Positions 46,060 to 56,399 are shown, numbered from the stretch's first letter. The stretch: DNA of 64,000 nucleotides from Tubulanus polymorphus (GCF_964204645.1 NC_134036.1:4514001-4578000); one strand, 5' to 3'. Notes: generated by a model from the letters alone, not told the origin. Translations and numbers: made by a program.

Positions 46060-48150
46060 ACTTATTTCCATAGGCAGTCTACGTTACGCGTGAATAGTAA
46101 TCCAACATTTTCACACATGCACAGATCTAAAAATGTTCGCTGCCACGAACCTACAAAAGTAAAGCGAAATATGTTACCACAAAACTGTCGTCTTCTGTAA
46201 GCAACGTCAGCGCCTGATGTCAAATACCAAATCTTGAAATACAAATCGGAGCTGCGGCCTTGATTTCGACACCGCAGACACCAGGAAAACACTCCCGTCT
46301 GTGTGATCTGCGTTTCAGAATGTGCCTTTCTCGTATAGGATCGAACTATGAATAGGACCTTTCTTGCAACATTATCCGCCCGGAGAAAAAAACATCACGA
46401 ATACGATAATCAATAGAACCCGATAAGGGCCCGTAACGATGTTCGTGTTCCCTTGAGCCATATAGCTATTACCAAATCTCGATGTATCAGATGCTCGGAT
46501 GATTAGGCGCTTCGAAGTAAGATTGTTAAAATGTACGGGAACTTATGATTTCAAATTATCGAATAAATAATTCTTTCGACCGACAACCACTTTTTTCAGT
46601 AATCGTCAAAAACCAAACTTGATTCCAAATTTCTAAGCGAATTCTTACTTCCGAATCCGAAATGAAAGATAACCTTGTTGAAAACGCTTCGATTTTTCGT
46701 CACTTTTTCGGCCGAGAATGTTTTTCTTTCATCTATAAATTACGTATTTTCTTCAAAAATATCCTTTTCTGCAAAACCTTCCTGTGTATCAAAGTTGAAA
46801 AATTAACGCGCATAAAAAACACTTTTTTCATTTATTTCGGTTATTTCGAACGGTTTTTGTCGCTACTGAGAGAAAATATTTGAATCAGTGAAAATTGCCT
46901 GCATTTAGATTTTTTGGATGATTTTTAATTGGGAAAATATACAAAGCAAGAGGCCATTCAGAAATTAATTATTGGAAATAATAATCCGAGCTATTAACCT
47001 TTTAAGATGAAATGAAAACAGTTTTTGTCTAAGATACGTGTTACCGGTAAAATGTACAGTTTAAGCTAAAATTCTTGTACGTAAATTTGCAAAATACGCG
47101 GCTACGAGTCGTATTACGTATTATCGTATTAAGTATTACAATATTGCGCACAATATCAATGATAATTGAATTACCAGTATTCATGAAGTTAATTACGCCT
47201 GATGATGGCTAACAGTCGAATCTTGGATTCGTTATTGTGGGATTTCTCTTGTTTACTAGCTGAAGATTTTTGCGGTGAAAACATTCATTCTTTCTTAAAT
47301 ATCTACTCAGGTCATTTCGAATATATCGAAAGAATGAATCACATTATACAGCACGACTAATTAATCAGTGACGGATAGAGTTATGATATAGGGGATACCG
47401 TAATACCACTCTAAAGCATGCCACAATGCGGTGAGAGCAGCCACCTTCGACTAGTTCGCCATCTAGCGGACAACTAGATCAATAGTTCAGTCAGGTTTTC
47501 ATCGACACACCTCACGCGACATTTTCATGGAAACTTTGATGATATTATCCATATGGATACGAAGAACAAATGAATCGCTTGTTTTTCGTTTTTATTGATG
47601 TCGCTTTAGGACTCTTTGCCAGCTATACTATACACGAAACGACAGTGGAACAATATTCCATGTCCGTAAGCAGAAAAGGTGGCCTTTTCCGCGAATAGCC
47701 CGCGTAATCTTCGAATCGGAACGGTGCATAATGGTTTATTAGTCCGTATTAGAAAAGCCTTACAGTCTGAGATAAGAAACCCACTATGTACAAATTGAAA
47801 TAGTTTAAAAATCGAAAATTTTAACAATCGAATTAAACTTAAACCTATCGTTATATTAGCAACTATTGATAAGTGTTTACAGAAAATATTTCTTCGCCCG
47901 AAAAATACTTTGCTCGAACGAATTTAGGGCTCTCGGGTAAGATCACCTTACCAGACCGAAATCGGGATTCCCGTGGTAAGAGGTTCACAATACTAACCTC
48001 CGCACGGGCGGATTGAGGCTTCTCAAGTAGGATCTTCTAATGGACGAACGATTACTTCCCGGGAATATATTCTCGACCGACCGAATCGAAGATTTCCGGT
48101 GAAGACAACCACCCGACTGAATCGAGCGAAGCCATGTTCAGTTTTTACAA
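46060..48150. other. Duplicated spacer unit D
   Basis: Conserved GPCR 5' flank (46060-46330), TALE 3'-region-like block (46560-47190), truncated palindromic element and receptor scrap (47195-47400), then the shared block to 48150. The block at 47500-47800 parallels 44090-44390. No functional gene. Confidence 0.6.
47195..47400. mobile_element. Truncated palindromic element plus GPCR scrap
   Basis: Only the right end of the 43.55-kb element remains (gcctgatgatggctaacagt, then cgaatcttggattcgttatt, gtgggatttctct), directly abutting TALE-3'-like sequence on the left. After it come tttactagctga and the same receptor-derived scrap (cacattatacagcacgacta). So the insertion predates duplication of the unit, and this copy later lost its left half. 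Confidence 0.7.
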
Positions 48151-48152
48151 CT

Positions 48153-49373
48153 CTACTTCGTTCTACTCGAGCTACTAGTAAATAACTTAATGAACTGCTT
48201 TCTGAAAACTCTTATTGTCGCGATGTAGATGAAAAAGTTGATGCAGTAAATGAATTGGCGAAGAATAACGAACAATCTTTCCAAATCGTACCATAGGAAC
48301 AGTAGAAAGAAATCATTGTAAATTGTTTTCAGTATGCGACCAGTGAATTCGTAATATAAGACGCCTACGAAACTATTGAAATAAGACAAGAAACTACAAA
48401 CGGCGTGCGGTAAAACCAGTACAATATATACAATAACTACGACTAGCAGAGTTTTACTGGCTGAAGATTTCTGAGTACGATCAGTTTTAGTTCTGAGCGG
48501 GTACGCGGATTTCTTAGCGCGCGATACAGCAGTTAACACTGACGCGATCACAATAACCACAGCGGTGAATATATCTTGAAGAAACACATTGGCAAAATTT
48601 AGCATTTGTTCCATATAGTATACGTGCCTTCGGGAATATTGACTGGATATTATTTTCGGAATTTTGCACGTCCACCGAAACGTGGTTTCGTTGTATCTGC
48701 GACGTTCCTCAAGACGCACGTCGCTATACAAAAAGAAAATGGACCCCATTTGAACGGCGTACGCCCAAAAGACCACGACACCTACCGCTATTTTACACCG
48801 AGTGGCGCTAAAATGTTTCATATGAAAGAAAGGAAAACGAATAGAAACAAATCGTTCGACAGCGATCACCAGAACTATGTAGTTAGATATCGTTACAGCT
48901 TCTTCTAAGAATAGTCTTTTCAATAAACACTCTGGAATCCATTGTCTGGGACCATAGTGAAAGTAGTAATGAATATTGTAAATAGTTGGACATTGTTTTT
49001 TGAGTTTTGCGAACGACATAGAATATACACTACACCGATGCAATCCGAGCTGTCTGAGGAAGGATATCAGCGATCCGGGGAAAAAATAAATCACATTAAA
49101 CAGCACGACGAATTGATCGCAGACGGCTAGAGTTATAAGATAGGGGAACGTAAAACGAACCGACTGATACCTTCTACATTTGATCAGTATAATAATCGTC
49201 AGAAAGTTAAACAGGCTTCCCAGCGGATACATGAACACCATCCTGGCGAGATGGTTGTACGAACTGATAGTTCTCGCGTATCTATAGAACTGCGCGATAT
49301 AAGCCGGCGGTTTCACGTACGGGATGAAAATGCGTCGAGTCGTCGTGACGGGGATCCCGGTGAAATTATTCAT
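48153..49373 (-). CDS. Divergent FMRFamide-receptor-like GPCR, copy 6 (intact reference)
   Basis: 406 residues, ATG at 49373 (MNNFTGIPVTTTRRIF). Estimated segments: TM1 46-66, TM2 75-98, TM3 152-178 ending ERF (173-175), TM4 193-215, TM5 262-284, TM6 305-327 (LPHAVC, no CWxP), TM7 364-388 with NFFIY at 379-383. Sequons are at N3 and N228. Cys114, Cys128, Cys149 and Cys236 are candidates for extracellular disulfides. The loop before TM3 (residues ~99-150) is unusually long and Cys/Tyr-rich. The intracellular loop 3 (SRAKKSAYPLRTKTDRTQKS) is invariant in the family. The last minus-strand member; the next copy is head to head on the plus strand. Peptide receptor is a family-level inference. Confidence 0.92.
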   Translation of the reverse strand: MNNFTGIPVTTTRRIFIPYVKPPAYIAQFYRYARTISSYNHLARMVFMYPLGSLFNFLTIIILIKCRRYQSVRFTFPYLITLAVCDQFVVLFNVIYFFPGSLISFLRQLGLHRCSVYSMSFAKLKKQCPTIYNIHYYFHYGPRQWIPECLLKRLFLEEAVTISNYIVLVIAVERFVSIRFPFFHMKHFSATRCKIAVGVVVFWAYAVQMGSIFFLYSDVRLEERRRYNETTFRWTCKIPKIISSQYSRRHVYYMEQMLNFANVFLQDIFTAVVIVIASVLTAVSRAKKSAYPLRTKTDRTQKSSASKTLLVVVIVYIVLVLPHAVCSFLSYFNSFVGVLYYEFTGRILKTIYNDFFLLFLWYDLERLFVILRQFIYCINFFIYIATIRVFRKQFIKLFTSSSSRTK

Positions 49374-49876
49374 CAGGAACTATGCTATGTAGACTGTGAC
49401 TATACGCTTTGAGCAAGCTGGCACCTAGACAGAAAAATGATTTCTACTTCTCAGCTGCTGCCGCTGCTACTGAGCAACAAGCTGCAGGCTACGACTCAGA
49501 GACCTGCAATCACGTTAACAGAAACACGCCAGGCTAATTGTAGCGTACGCCCCGTGTGAACAGTGAATTGTCGTACGTAATATCAAAGTGTTCACAAAGT
49601 CAAACTATGTACATATATGGCGTTTACCTGACTCCGCTTTCAAGCGTCTATAAGTTTTTATAGAAAAAGTTATCAACATGCTTTTTGAAATAGAGTTCTA
49701 CTAGCGCGAAAACCCATTTTTTCGACCAAAGAACGTAAACTCGTCGATCCAATAGTCCCGCATTTAGTCGGAGCATGAAAGTAGGCCCGTATGGAATGTC
49801 CGCGTTACGAGAGACCATGTTGGATAAACAAATAAAAACCCACAGTTATGTCTGTAAAACAGTATATTTTTTTACA

Positions 49877-49908
49877 GTTTCGAAGCATTAACTAAGCCCC
49901 ATCATCAG
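49877..49908 (-). ncRNA. CTGATGA-stem-GAAAC stem-loop, divergent copy
   Basis: Minus strand: CTGATGAT, then GGGGC, TTAGTTAAT, GCTTC, then GAAAC. The outer CTGATGAT and GAAAC are identical to the other copies while the whole stem and loop are different and still pair (with G-U pairs). This is the strongest hint that the flanks and the pairing are what matter. Confidence 0.35.
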
Positions 49909-49977
49909 AAGAACAAAAACACAATAATTAAATTACAGTAATTCAAAATTATAGAGGTTACTAAGGAAGGGAACCGA

Positions 49978-50170
49978 GAGCTAAGAAACAATACAAAGAT
50001 ATATGAATAGGAAAAAATAGATACAATACAAAGATATATGCATATATCTTTGTATTGTTTTTTAGCTGTCTGAGCTAAGAAACAATACAAAGATTTATGA
50101 ATAGGAAAAAATAGATACAATACAAAGATATATGCTATCTTTGTATTGTTTCTTAGCTCACTGAGCTAAG
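49978..50170. repeat. Nested direct and inverted repeat with perfect 34-bp palindrome
   Basis: A unit gagctaagaaacaatacaaa... is present twice in tandem (about 49978 and 50072). Each unit is also self-complementary. 50024-50057 is a perfect palindrome with 17-base arms (caatacaaagatatatg and its complement). The whole block can fold into a long hairpin near the point where the receptor array changes orientation. Confidence 0.9.
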
Positions 50171-51735
50171 AATGGGCAGACGATTATTTTGCGTCAGGAG
50201 GCTCTACCTAGGTGGTGCTGGGGCCCATGGTGTCCATTCGCGTTAGAAAACTATTCGGTAAGCCATTCGCTGGCAAGTTGTAGATTTGAAACTGGGATAT
50301 GGCGTAAGATTAAATTTAGGGTATACGACCTATCCCTCTGACTACTCCAAATATATGATTAACGCCTTAAACTTATTAGGGCTAAACAGTGCGCAGTAAA
50401 AGTTATTAAAATGTTGATTATATTTAATACAAATTTGGGTGGGTGGTCTTTTGCCCTTCTGGTACCCCTGAATGTGTGATCATGGCCTCTAAACCTTTTA
50501 GATGACCCCCAGTGCTGACCCCACGAAAAAGCTAAAAAAAGATGAGCTCCTGATTGATTCCAACCACTAACGAAATGGCCGCGGCGCTCGTATCACGCAA
50601 TCAGATAACCGCCTCGTTCCTGATAAAATGAAAACTGTGATTCATGTCAGTTACACCAAAATTTAAAACAATCAGTTTGAAATGCTGAGATCGACGATAA
50701 CGATAAATAGTTGTTGTCGTCAAAAGACGACACTAATCGCAGCTATTTTTGTCAATCAAACAAACTTGCCCCAGTTTTACGAAAAAGTTCGACGCCCCAC
50801 CCTTCATCTTACTCGAAATTTATGAATATCTCAGTCGAATTCTTATCGCGATATCTTAATTGCCGAAACCCACCTCGGCCGAGCATGGTCTTAGACAAGA
50901 TGGGCTAGAATTCGAAAGTTTCACAGATTTATCAGGACTACGAAATCGAAATGAATTGTACTTTTATTTCCAACCTAGGCCGCTTAAACATTTGGCGCAG
51001 CTGGTTTTGGGGACCCGTTTTAATATTCGATGCACTTAGCGAAGTATACTAGATACCTGACTGATAGATATCAGACAGCTTATCTGCGAATCGAATTCAA
51101 AAACATCCGATAAAATATGAAAATATGATTTTTCAATTCGAATATCAGAAATTGAGTTATAAAAAATAAGAATTATCATAATAGAGTACGACTGTAACTT
51201 GTGTGCGCGCGTGAAATGACCATCAAAAAATCTCCCTGCAATTTGGAAATTTTATCAACCAATCAAAAATTCCGTAGCCTATTCGTTCTTTCTTCCGATG
51301 GTGACGTTAGAAACCGCCATCATAGTTACTGAAAAACGCCTTAATGCCCCTAATAAAGTCACGGCCAATGTATCAAATATGGTCTCAAGTTTTGCCCTCA
51401 AAACCGTGCGTTGTTTCCACAAGAGGTTTTGATCTCGCGTAAACGAATACTAGATGTTGGAGTTCGAATCATAAATTTCTAGATGGAAACCGCGAAGATG
51501 ATTGAAACCAGATAGAAATGAACTATCGAGTCTATACATAAGCTGGAAACTGAGCGTTTTTACGGATGAGTTCGAAGATCCTGTAACTTCCCTATACGAT
51601 TAGCCTACACGCGCGTATCTCAGAGTGATTACAGGTCTCTGAGTCGTACCACGCCGATCGGCAGCGACGGAGGAGTAGAAATCATTTTTAGTTCGATATA
51701 TCTGCTAACTCACAGGACAGTCTATGTATCTCGCG

Positions 51736-52959
51736 ATGAATAATGTCACCGGGATCCCCATCACGACGACTCGACGTATTTTCATCCCGTACGTGAAACC
51801 GCCGGCTTACATCACTCAGTTCTATAGATACGTAACCATTATCAGTTCGTACAACCATCTCGCCAGGATGGTGTTCATGTATCCGCTGGGAAGCGTGTTT
51901 AACTTGCTGACGATTATTTTACTGATCAAATGTAGAAGGTATCAGTCGGTTCGTTACACGTTCCCCTATCTCATAACTCTAGCCGTCTGCGATCAATTCG
52001 TCGTGCTGTTTTATGTAATTCAATATTTTCCCAGTTCTCTGATATCCTTCCTTAGACAGCTTAGATTGCATCGGTGTAGTGTATATTATATGTCATTCGC
52101 AAATCTCAAAATACAATGTCCAAATATTTACTATATTTATTACTATTTTAGTCATGTTCCCAAAAAATGGATTCCTGAGTGTTTATTGACAAGACTTTTC
52201 TTCGAAGAAGCAAGGACGATATGTAACTACATAGTGCTGGTGATCGCTGTGGAAAGATTAGTTTCTATTCGTTTTCCTTTCTTTCATATGAAACATTTTA
52301 GCGCCACTCGGTGTAAAATAGCGGTAGGTGTCGTGGTATTGTGGGCGTATGCAGCACAGATGGAATCGATCATCTTGTATAGCGATGTTCGCTTTGAAGA
52401 ACGTCGTAGATTCAGGTCCAAGGAGACCTCGTATCAATGGTCGTGTAATATTCCGAAAATAATATCCCGTCAATATTCTCGAAGCAGCATGTTCGTAATG
52501 CAACAAGTACTTAACTTGGTCAACGTATTTTTTCAAGATATATTTCCCGCGGTGGTAATTGTGATCGCGTCGGTGTTAACTGCTGTATCGCGCGCTAAGA
52601 AATCCGCGTATCCGCTCAGAACAAAAACTGATCGTACTCGGAAATCTTCAGCCAGTAAAACTCTGCTAGTCGTAGTAATTGTTTATGTTGTACTGGTTTT
52701 ACCGAACGCCGTTTGTAAATTCATATTCCATCTCAACAATGTTGTACGCAGCGTATATAAAGAATACACGGGCAAAATGCTCACAACTATTTACAACGAT
52801 TTCTTTTTACTGTTTCTTTGGATCGATTTGGAACGAATATTTACGATTCTTCGCCAATTCATTTACTGCGTGAACTTTTTCATTTACATAGCAACAATGA
52901 GGGTTTTCAGAAAGCAGTTCATTAAGTTATTTACTTGCAGTTCAAGTTTACCGCAATAA
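51736..52959 (+). CDS. Divergent FMRFamide-receptor-like GPCR, copy 7 (intact)
   Basis: 407 residues from the ATG at 51736 (MNNVTGIPITTTRRIF), the start shared with all paralogues; an in-frame ATG at 51724 would add MYLA. It is on the opposite strand to copies 1-6. ERL replaces ERF at the TM3 end, and NFFIY is kept in TM7. Extracellular loop 2 has a two-residue insertion (RRRFRSKETSYQWSC), and the loop before TM7 (NNVVRSVYKEYTGKMLTT) differs from the minus-strand group. It is closest to copy 8, with which it shares about 0.9 kb of 5' flank. TM5-TM6 are nearly identical to all other copies. Confidence 0.9.
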   Translation: MNNVTGIPITTTRRIFIPYVKPPAYITQFYRYVTIISSYNHLARMVFMYPLGSVFNLLTIILLIKCRRYQSVRYTFPYLITLAVCDQFVVLFYVIQYFPSSLISFLRQLRLHRCSVYYMSFANLKIQCPNIYYIYYYFSHVPKKWIPECLLTRLFFEEARTICNYIVLVIAVERLVSIRFPFFHMKHFSATRCKIAVGVVVLWAYAAQMESIILYSDVRFEERRRFRSKETSYQWSCNIPKIISRQYSRSSMFVMQQVLNLVNVFFQDIFPAVVIVIASVLTAVSRAKKSAYPLRTKTDRTRKSSASKTLLVVVIVYVVLVLPNAVCKFIFHLNNVVRSVYKEYTGKMLTTIYNDFFLLFLWIDLERIFTILRQFIYCVNFFIYIATMRVFRKQFIKLFTCSSSLPQ

Positions 52960-52964
52960 ATTCG

Positions 52965-55030
52965 AAAAAAATAAACGCGTTCTACTTATAAAATTCGATC
53001 GGGCGACGCTTTCGTTTCCCTAAGCGACTTACTAGCAGCTACGAACAATTATCTAAACTAATTGCTCGTTGCTAGCAGTGGTTGTAAACTTTACGACAGC
53101 TTCACCATCCATTGACAAACATCTATAGCCAAGTTCATATGCTTAAACGGAAAAATAGAGTGAAGACACCGACAGAGAACCGTAGATAACATCAGTTAAT
53201 AAACTGCTTGATTAAGAAGATTGTGGTTTGTAATTGGTTTAAATACATCAGATGTTATCGAAAGAGACTGACATATTTATGACGACTATCTGAATGAAGT
53301 CAGCCTCTTTAACACGATATGTTAAAACCTATATGACAATATACAGAAAACCCTCGAAGCTAACTATGTATAATCTCATCTCAAAAATCTTCCTCATATT
53401 TTACTTGAAATAGACCCGGGCCTCAGTTTCAGAAAAAAGGCCCAACCCTTCACTACCCTGTCACTACCTGAATTTAGTTCATGTTGAATTTTTTTTTTGA
53501 GAGTTAATCATATTTTGTGAGTCTTGCTGCTGAATGTGAGTGTACAAGGCCCAGTTTCACAGGAATAAATTTTCTGCGATCAATTTGAATCGACAGTTCC
53601 TATAACACGCTGTTACAAGTTGATAAATACCTCAAGCGATACAGTCATGACAAAACACGACAATACACCTGGGGTTCAGTTTCATGAAAAGGTAAAAAAA
53701 CCCTAAAATCGATCACGTTTTTTCATTCATCAAGTTTCGGCCTGTCTTTGATAGATCCAAGTGTCAATCCCGTTTTCGAAACTCAGTACTGAATGCGAGT
53801 ATATTCGGGGCCCAAAAAGTTTCACAGAAATTAGTTTTCTGCTATTAATTTGAATTGTCGAGTTCAAAGGAAACGATAAAGAATTGTTACCACGAGCTGC
53901 AACTAGTCATGTATAGTTTAATCAGCGATACTGACCCCAGTAAATGAAATGATACTGACAAGACTTACCTCGATCATTTGTAGGATACCGCATCCTATAT
54001 CATCAGCGCAAAAAAGAAACCCAGAAATGTTCGTGTAGAATCTTTCCACCCTGTCCAGCGAGGCTATGTTCACGCAGTTTTTCACGAAAACATCGTTCAT
54101 AATCTAAAAGAAATATCCGTTAAATTAAAAAGCTTTAAATAAGGTTATCGTATATACATTGTATTATGTATTGTCGCTTATATGCGTGGCTGTTAGAAAT
54201 TGATGCCCCACCCCTCCTCTCACTCGAACATAATGAATATCGCAATCGAATTCTTTTCCCGATATTTTCATTGCCGATACCCATCCCGACCGAGTATGCT
54301 CTTAGACAAGATGGGCTAGAATTCGGAAGTTTCGTGGATTAATCTGGACTACGAAATCAAATGAATGATACTTTTATTTCCAACCTAGGCCGCTAAAACA
54401 TTTCGCGCAGCTGGTTTTGGGTCCCGTTTTTATATTTGGTGCACACACCGAAGTATACTAGGTACCTCACAGATAGATATCAGACAGCTTATTTGCGAAT
54501 TGAAGCGTTCACAATCTAAAAATATCCGTTAGAATATCATTTAATTCGATTATTGGAAATAGACTTATTGTAAATAAGAATTGTTATGATATTGTACGAC
54601 TGTCGCTTGTGTGCGCGCGTGAAATTTGAAAAAAAATAACCACCGTTAAAAACTCGCCCCGCAATTACAAATTATCAACCAATCACAAATTCCGTGTTCT
54701 ATTCGTCCCGTCATCCGATAATGACGTTAGAAACCGCCATCAAAGTTACTAAAAAACGCCGTAATGCTTTAACTAAAGTCACGGCTAATGGATCAACAAA
54801 AGTTTGAAGTTTTGGGGTCAAAACCGCGCGTTGTTTCCACGAAGGTTTTGTTCTCGAGTAAACGAGTATGTGTTGAAATTCTAATCAGTTCGTTTTAGAA
54901 GTTCATCGAAAACGGTGGAAACTCTCAAGTCTATACATAAGCTGGAAACTGAGCGTTTTTTAGATTGAAAAGTCGGCATGGCGTACCTATAGTAAACTAT
55001 TAGCCTACACGCGCGTATCTCAGAGTGATT
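52965..55030. other. Spacer between copies 7 and 8
   Basis: Contains two copies of a 'ggcccagtttcacag ... caatttgaat' repeat (about 53540-53600 and 53800-53870; others near 34950, 38500 and 57130), a candidate exon (53969-54103), and from 54200 the duplicated receptor 5' flank. Confidence 0.6.
53969..54103 (-). pseudogene. Candidate 135-bp exon, relative of the 57.7-kb exon
   Basis: The minus-strand acceptor ggatatttcttttag| and donor GATCGAG|GTAAGT bound 45 open codons (IMNDVFVKNCVNIASLDRVE followed by RFYTNISGFLFCADDIG). At both DNA and protein level it resembles 57710-57877 (tagcctcgc-gga, tacacg-...tttctg). No companion 164-bp exon was found downstream, so it is probably an isolated relic, but this exon itself is undamaged. 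Family unknown. Confidence 0.45.
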
Positions 55031-55137
55031 ACAGGTCTCTGAGTCGTACCCCGCCGCTCGCAGCAGCATCGGAGAAGTAAAAATCATTTTTAGTTCTATA
55101 TCTCTGCTAGCTCACAGGACACTCAATATTTCTCGCG

Positions 55138-56391
55138 ATGAATAATGTCACCGGGATCCCCGTCACGACGACTCGACGCATTTTCACCCCGTACGTGAAA
55201 CCGCCGGCTTATATCAGGCAGTTCATTAGATACGCAAACATTATCAGTTCGTACAACTATTACGCCAAGATGGTGTTCATGTTTCCGCTGGGAAGCGTGT
55301 TTAACTTTCTGACGATTATTCTACTAATCAAATGTAGAAGGTATCAGTCGGTTCGTTACACGTTCCCTTATCTCATAACTCTAGCCGTCTGCGATCAATT
55401 TGTCGTGCTGTATAATGTGATTTTGTTTTTCCCCAGTTCCCTGATATCCTTCCTCAGACGGCTCGGATTGCACCGGTGTAGTGTATATTATATGTCATTC
55501 GCAAAACTCAAAATACAATGTCCAAATATTTACTATATTTATTACTATTTTAGTCATGTTCCCAAAAAATGGATTCCTGAGTGTTTATTGATAAGACTTT
55601 TCTTCGAAGAAGCAAGGGCGATATGTAACTACATAGTGCTGGTGATCGCTGTCGAACGATTAGTTTCTATTCGTTTTCCTTTCTTTCATATGAAACATTT
55701 TAGCGCCACTCGGTGTAAATTAGCGGTAGGTGTCGTGGTCTTGTGGGCGTACGCCGTACAAATATGGTTCATTTTTTATCATAGCGATGTACGCTTTGAA
55801 ATACGTCGTAGATACAGGTCCAACGAGACTTCGTATCAATGGTCGTGCAGTACACCGAAAATAATATCCCATCAATATTCCCGAATACACAAATTCTACA
55901 TGCAACAAATAGGTAAATATACCAGTATATTTCTTCAAGATATATTTCCCGCTGTGGCTATTGTTATCGCGTCAGTGTTAACTGCTGTATCGCGCGCTAA
56001 GAAATCCGCGTACCCGCTCAGAACTAAAACTGATCGTACTCAGAAATCTTCAGCCAGTAAAACTCTGCTAGTCGTAGTTATTGTTTATATTGTACTGGTT
56101 TTACCGCACGCCGTTTGTAGTTTCTTATCTTATTTCAACAATCTTTTACGCGATATATATCATTCCTACACAGGCAAATGGCTCAAAACAATTTACGACG
56201 ATTTCTTTTTACTGCGTCTATGGATCCATTTGGAAGGATTATTCGAAATTCTTCGTAGTCTTATTTACTGTACCAATTTTTTCATTTACATCTCAATAAT
56301 GAGGGTTTTCCGAATGCAGTTCGTTAAGTCATACACTCTGCGGTTCGAGTGGATCGAAATGAATCTGAAAAATCTGAAAAAAATTCACTAG
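55138..56391 (+). CDS. Divergent FMRFamide-receptor-like GPCR, copy 8 (intact)
   Basis: 417 residues, ATG at 55138 (MNNVTGIPVTTTRRIF). Seven transmembrane segments as in copy 6, ERL at the TM3 end, and extracellular loop 2 RRRYRSNETSYQWSC. TM7 is more diverged (LRSLIYCTNFFIYISIMRVF). The C-terminus is longer and different: after the shared QFVKS it runs YTLRFEWIEMNLKNLKKIH instead of the Ser-rich tail of the others, so the last ~15 residues come from sequence outside the family. The loop before TM7 (NNLLRDIYHSYTGKWLKT) is again variable. Confidence 0.9.
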   Translation: MNNVTGIPVTTTRRIFTPYVKPPAYIRQFIRYANIISSYNYYAKMVFMFPLGSVFNFLTIILLIKCRRYQSVRYTFPYLITLAVCDQFVVLYNVILFFPSSLISFLRRLGLHRCSVYYMSFAKLKIQCPNIYYIYYYFSHVPKKWIPECLLIRLFFEEARAICNYIVLVIAVERLVSIRFPFFHMKHFSATRCKLAVGVVVLWAYAVQIWFIFYHSDVRFEIRRRYRSNETSYQWSCSTPKIISHQYSRIHKFYMQQIGKYTSIFLQDIFPAVAIVIASVLTAVSRAKKSAYPLRTKTDRTQKSSASKTLLVVVIVYIVLVLPHAVCSFLSYFNNLLRDIYHSYTGKWLKTIYDDFFLLRLWIHLEGLFEILRSLIYCTNFFIYISIMRVFRMQFVKSYTLRFEWIEMNLKNLKKIH

Positions 56392-56399
56392 TTTTTACT

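Larger units (their letters stand above)
49510..51630. other. Spacer at the array's orientation switch
   Basis: No gene. It separates the head-to-head copies 6 and 7 and contains the stem-loop motif (49877-49908) and a nested palindrome (49978-50170). From about 50790 it carries the 5' flank that recurs at 54200-55130 before copy 8. Confidence 0.6.
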
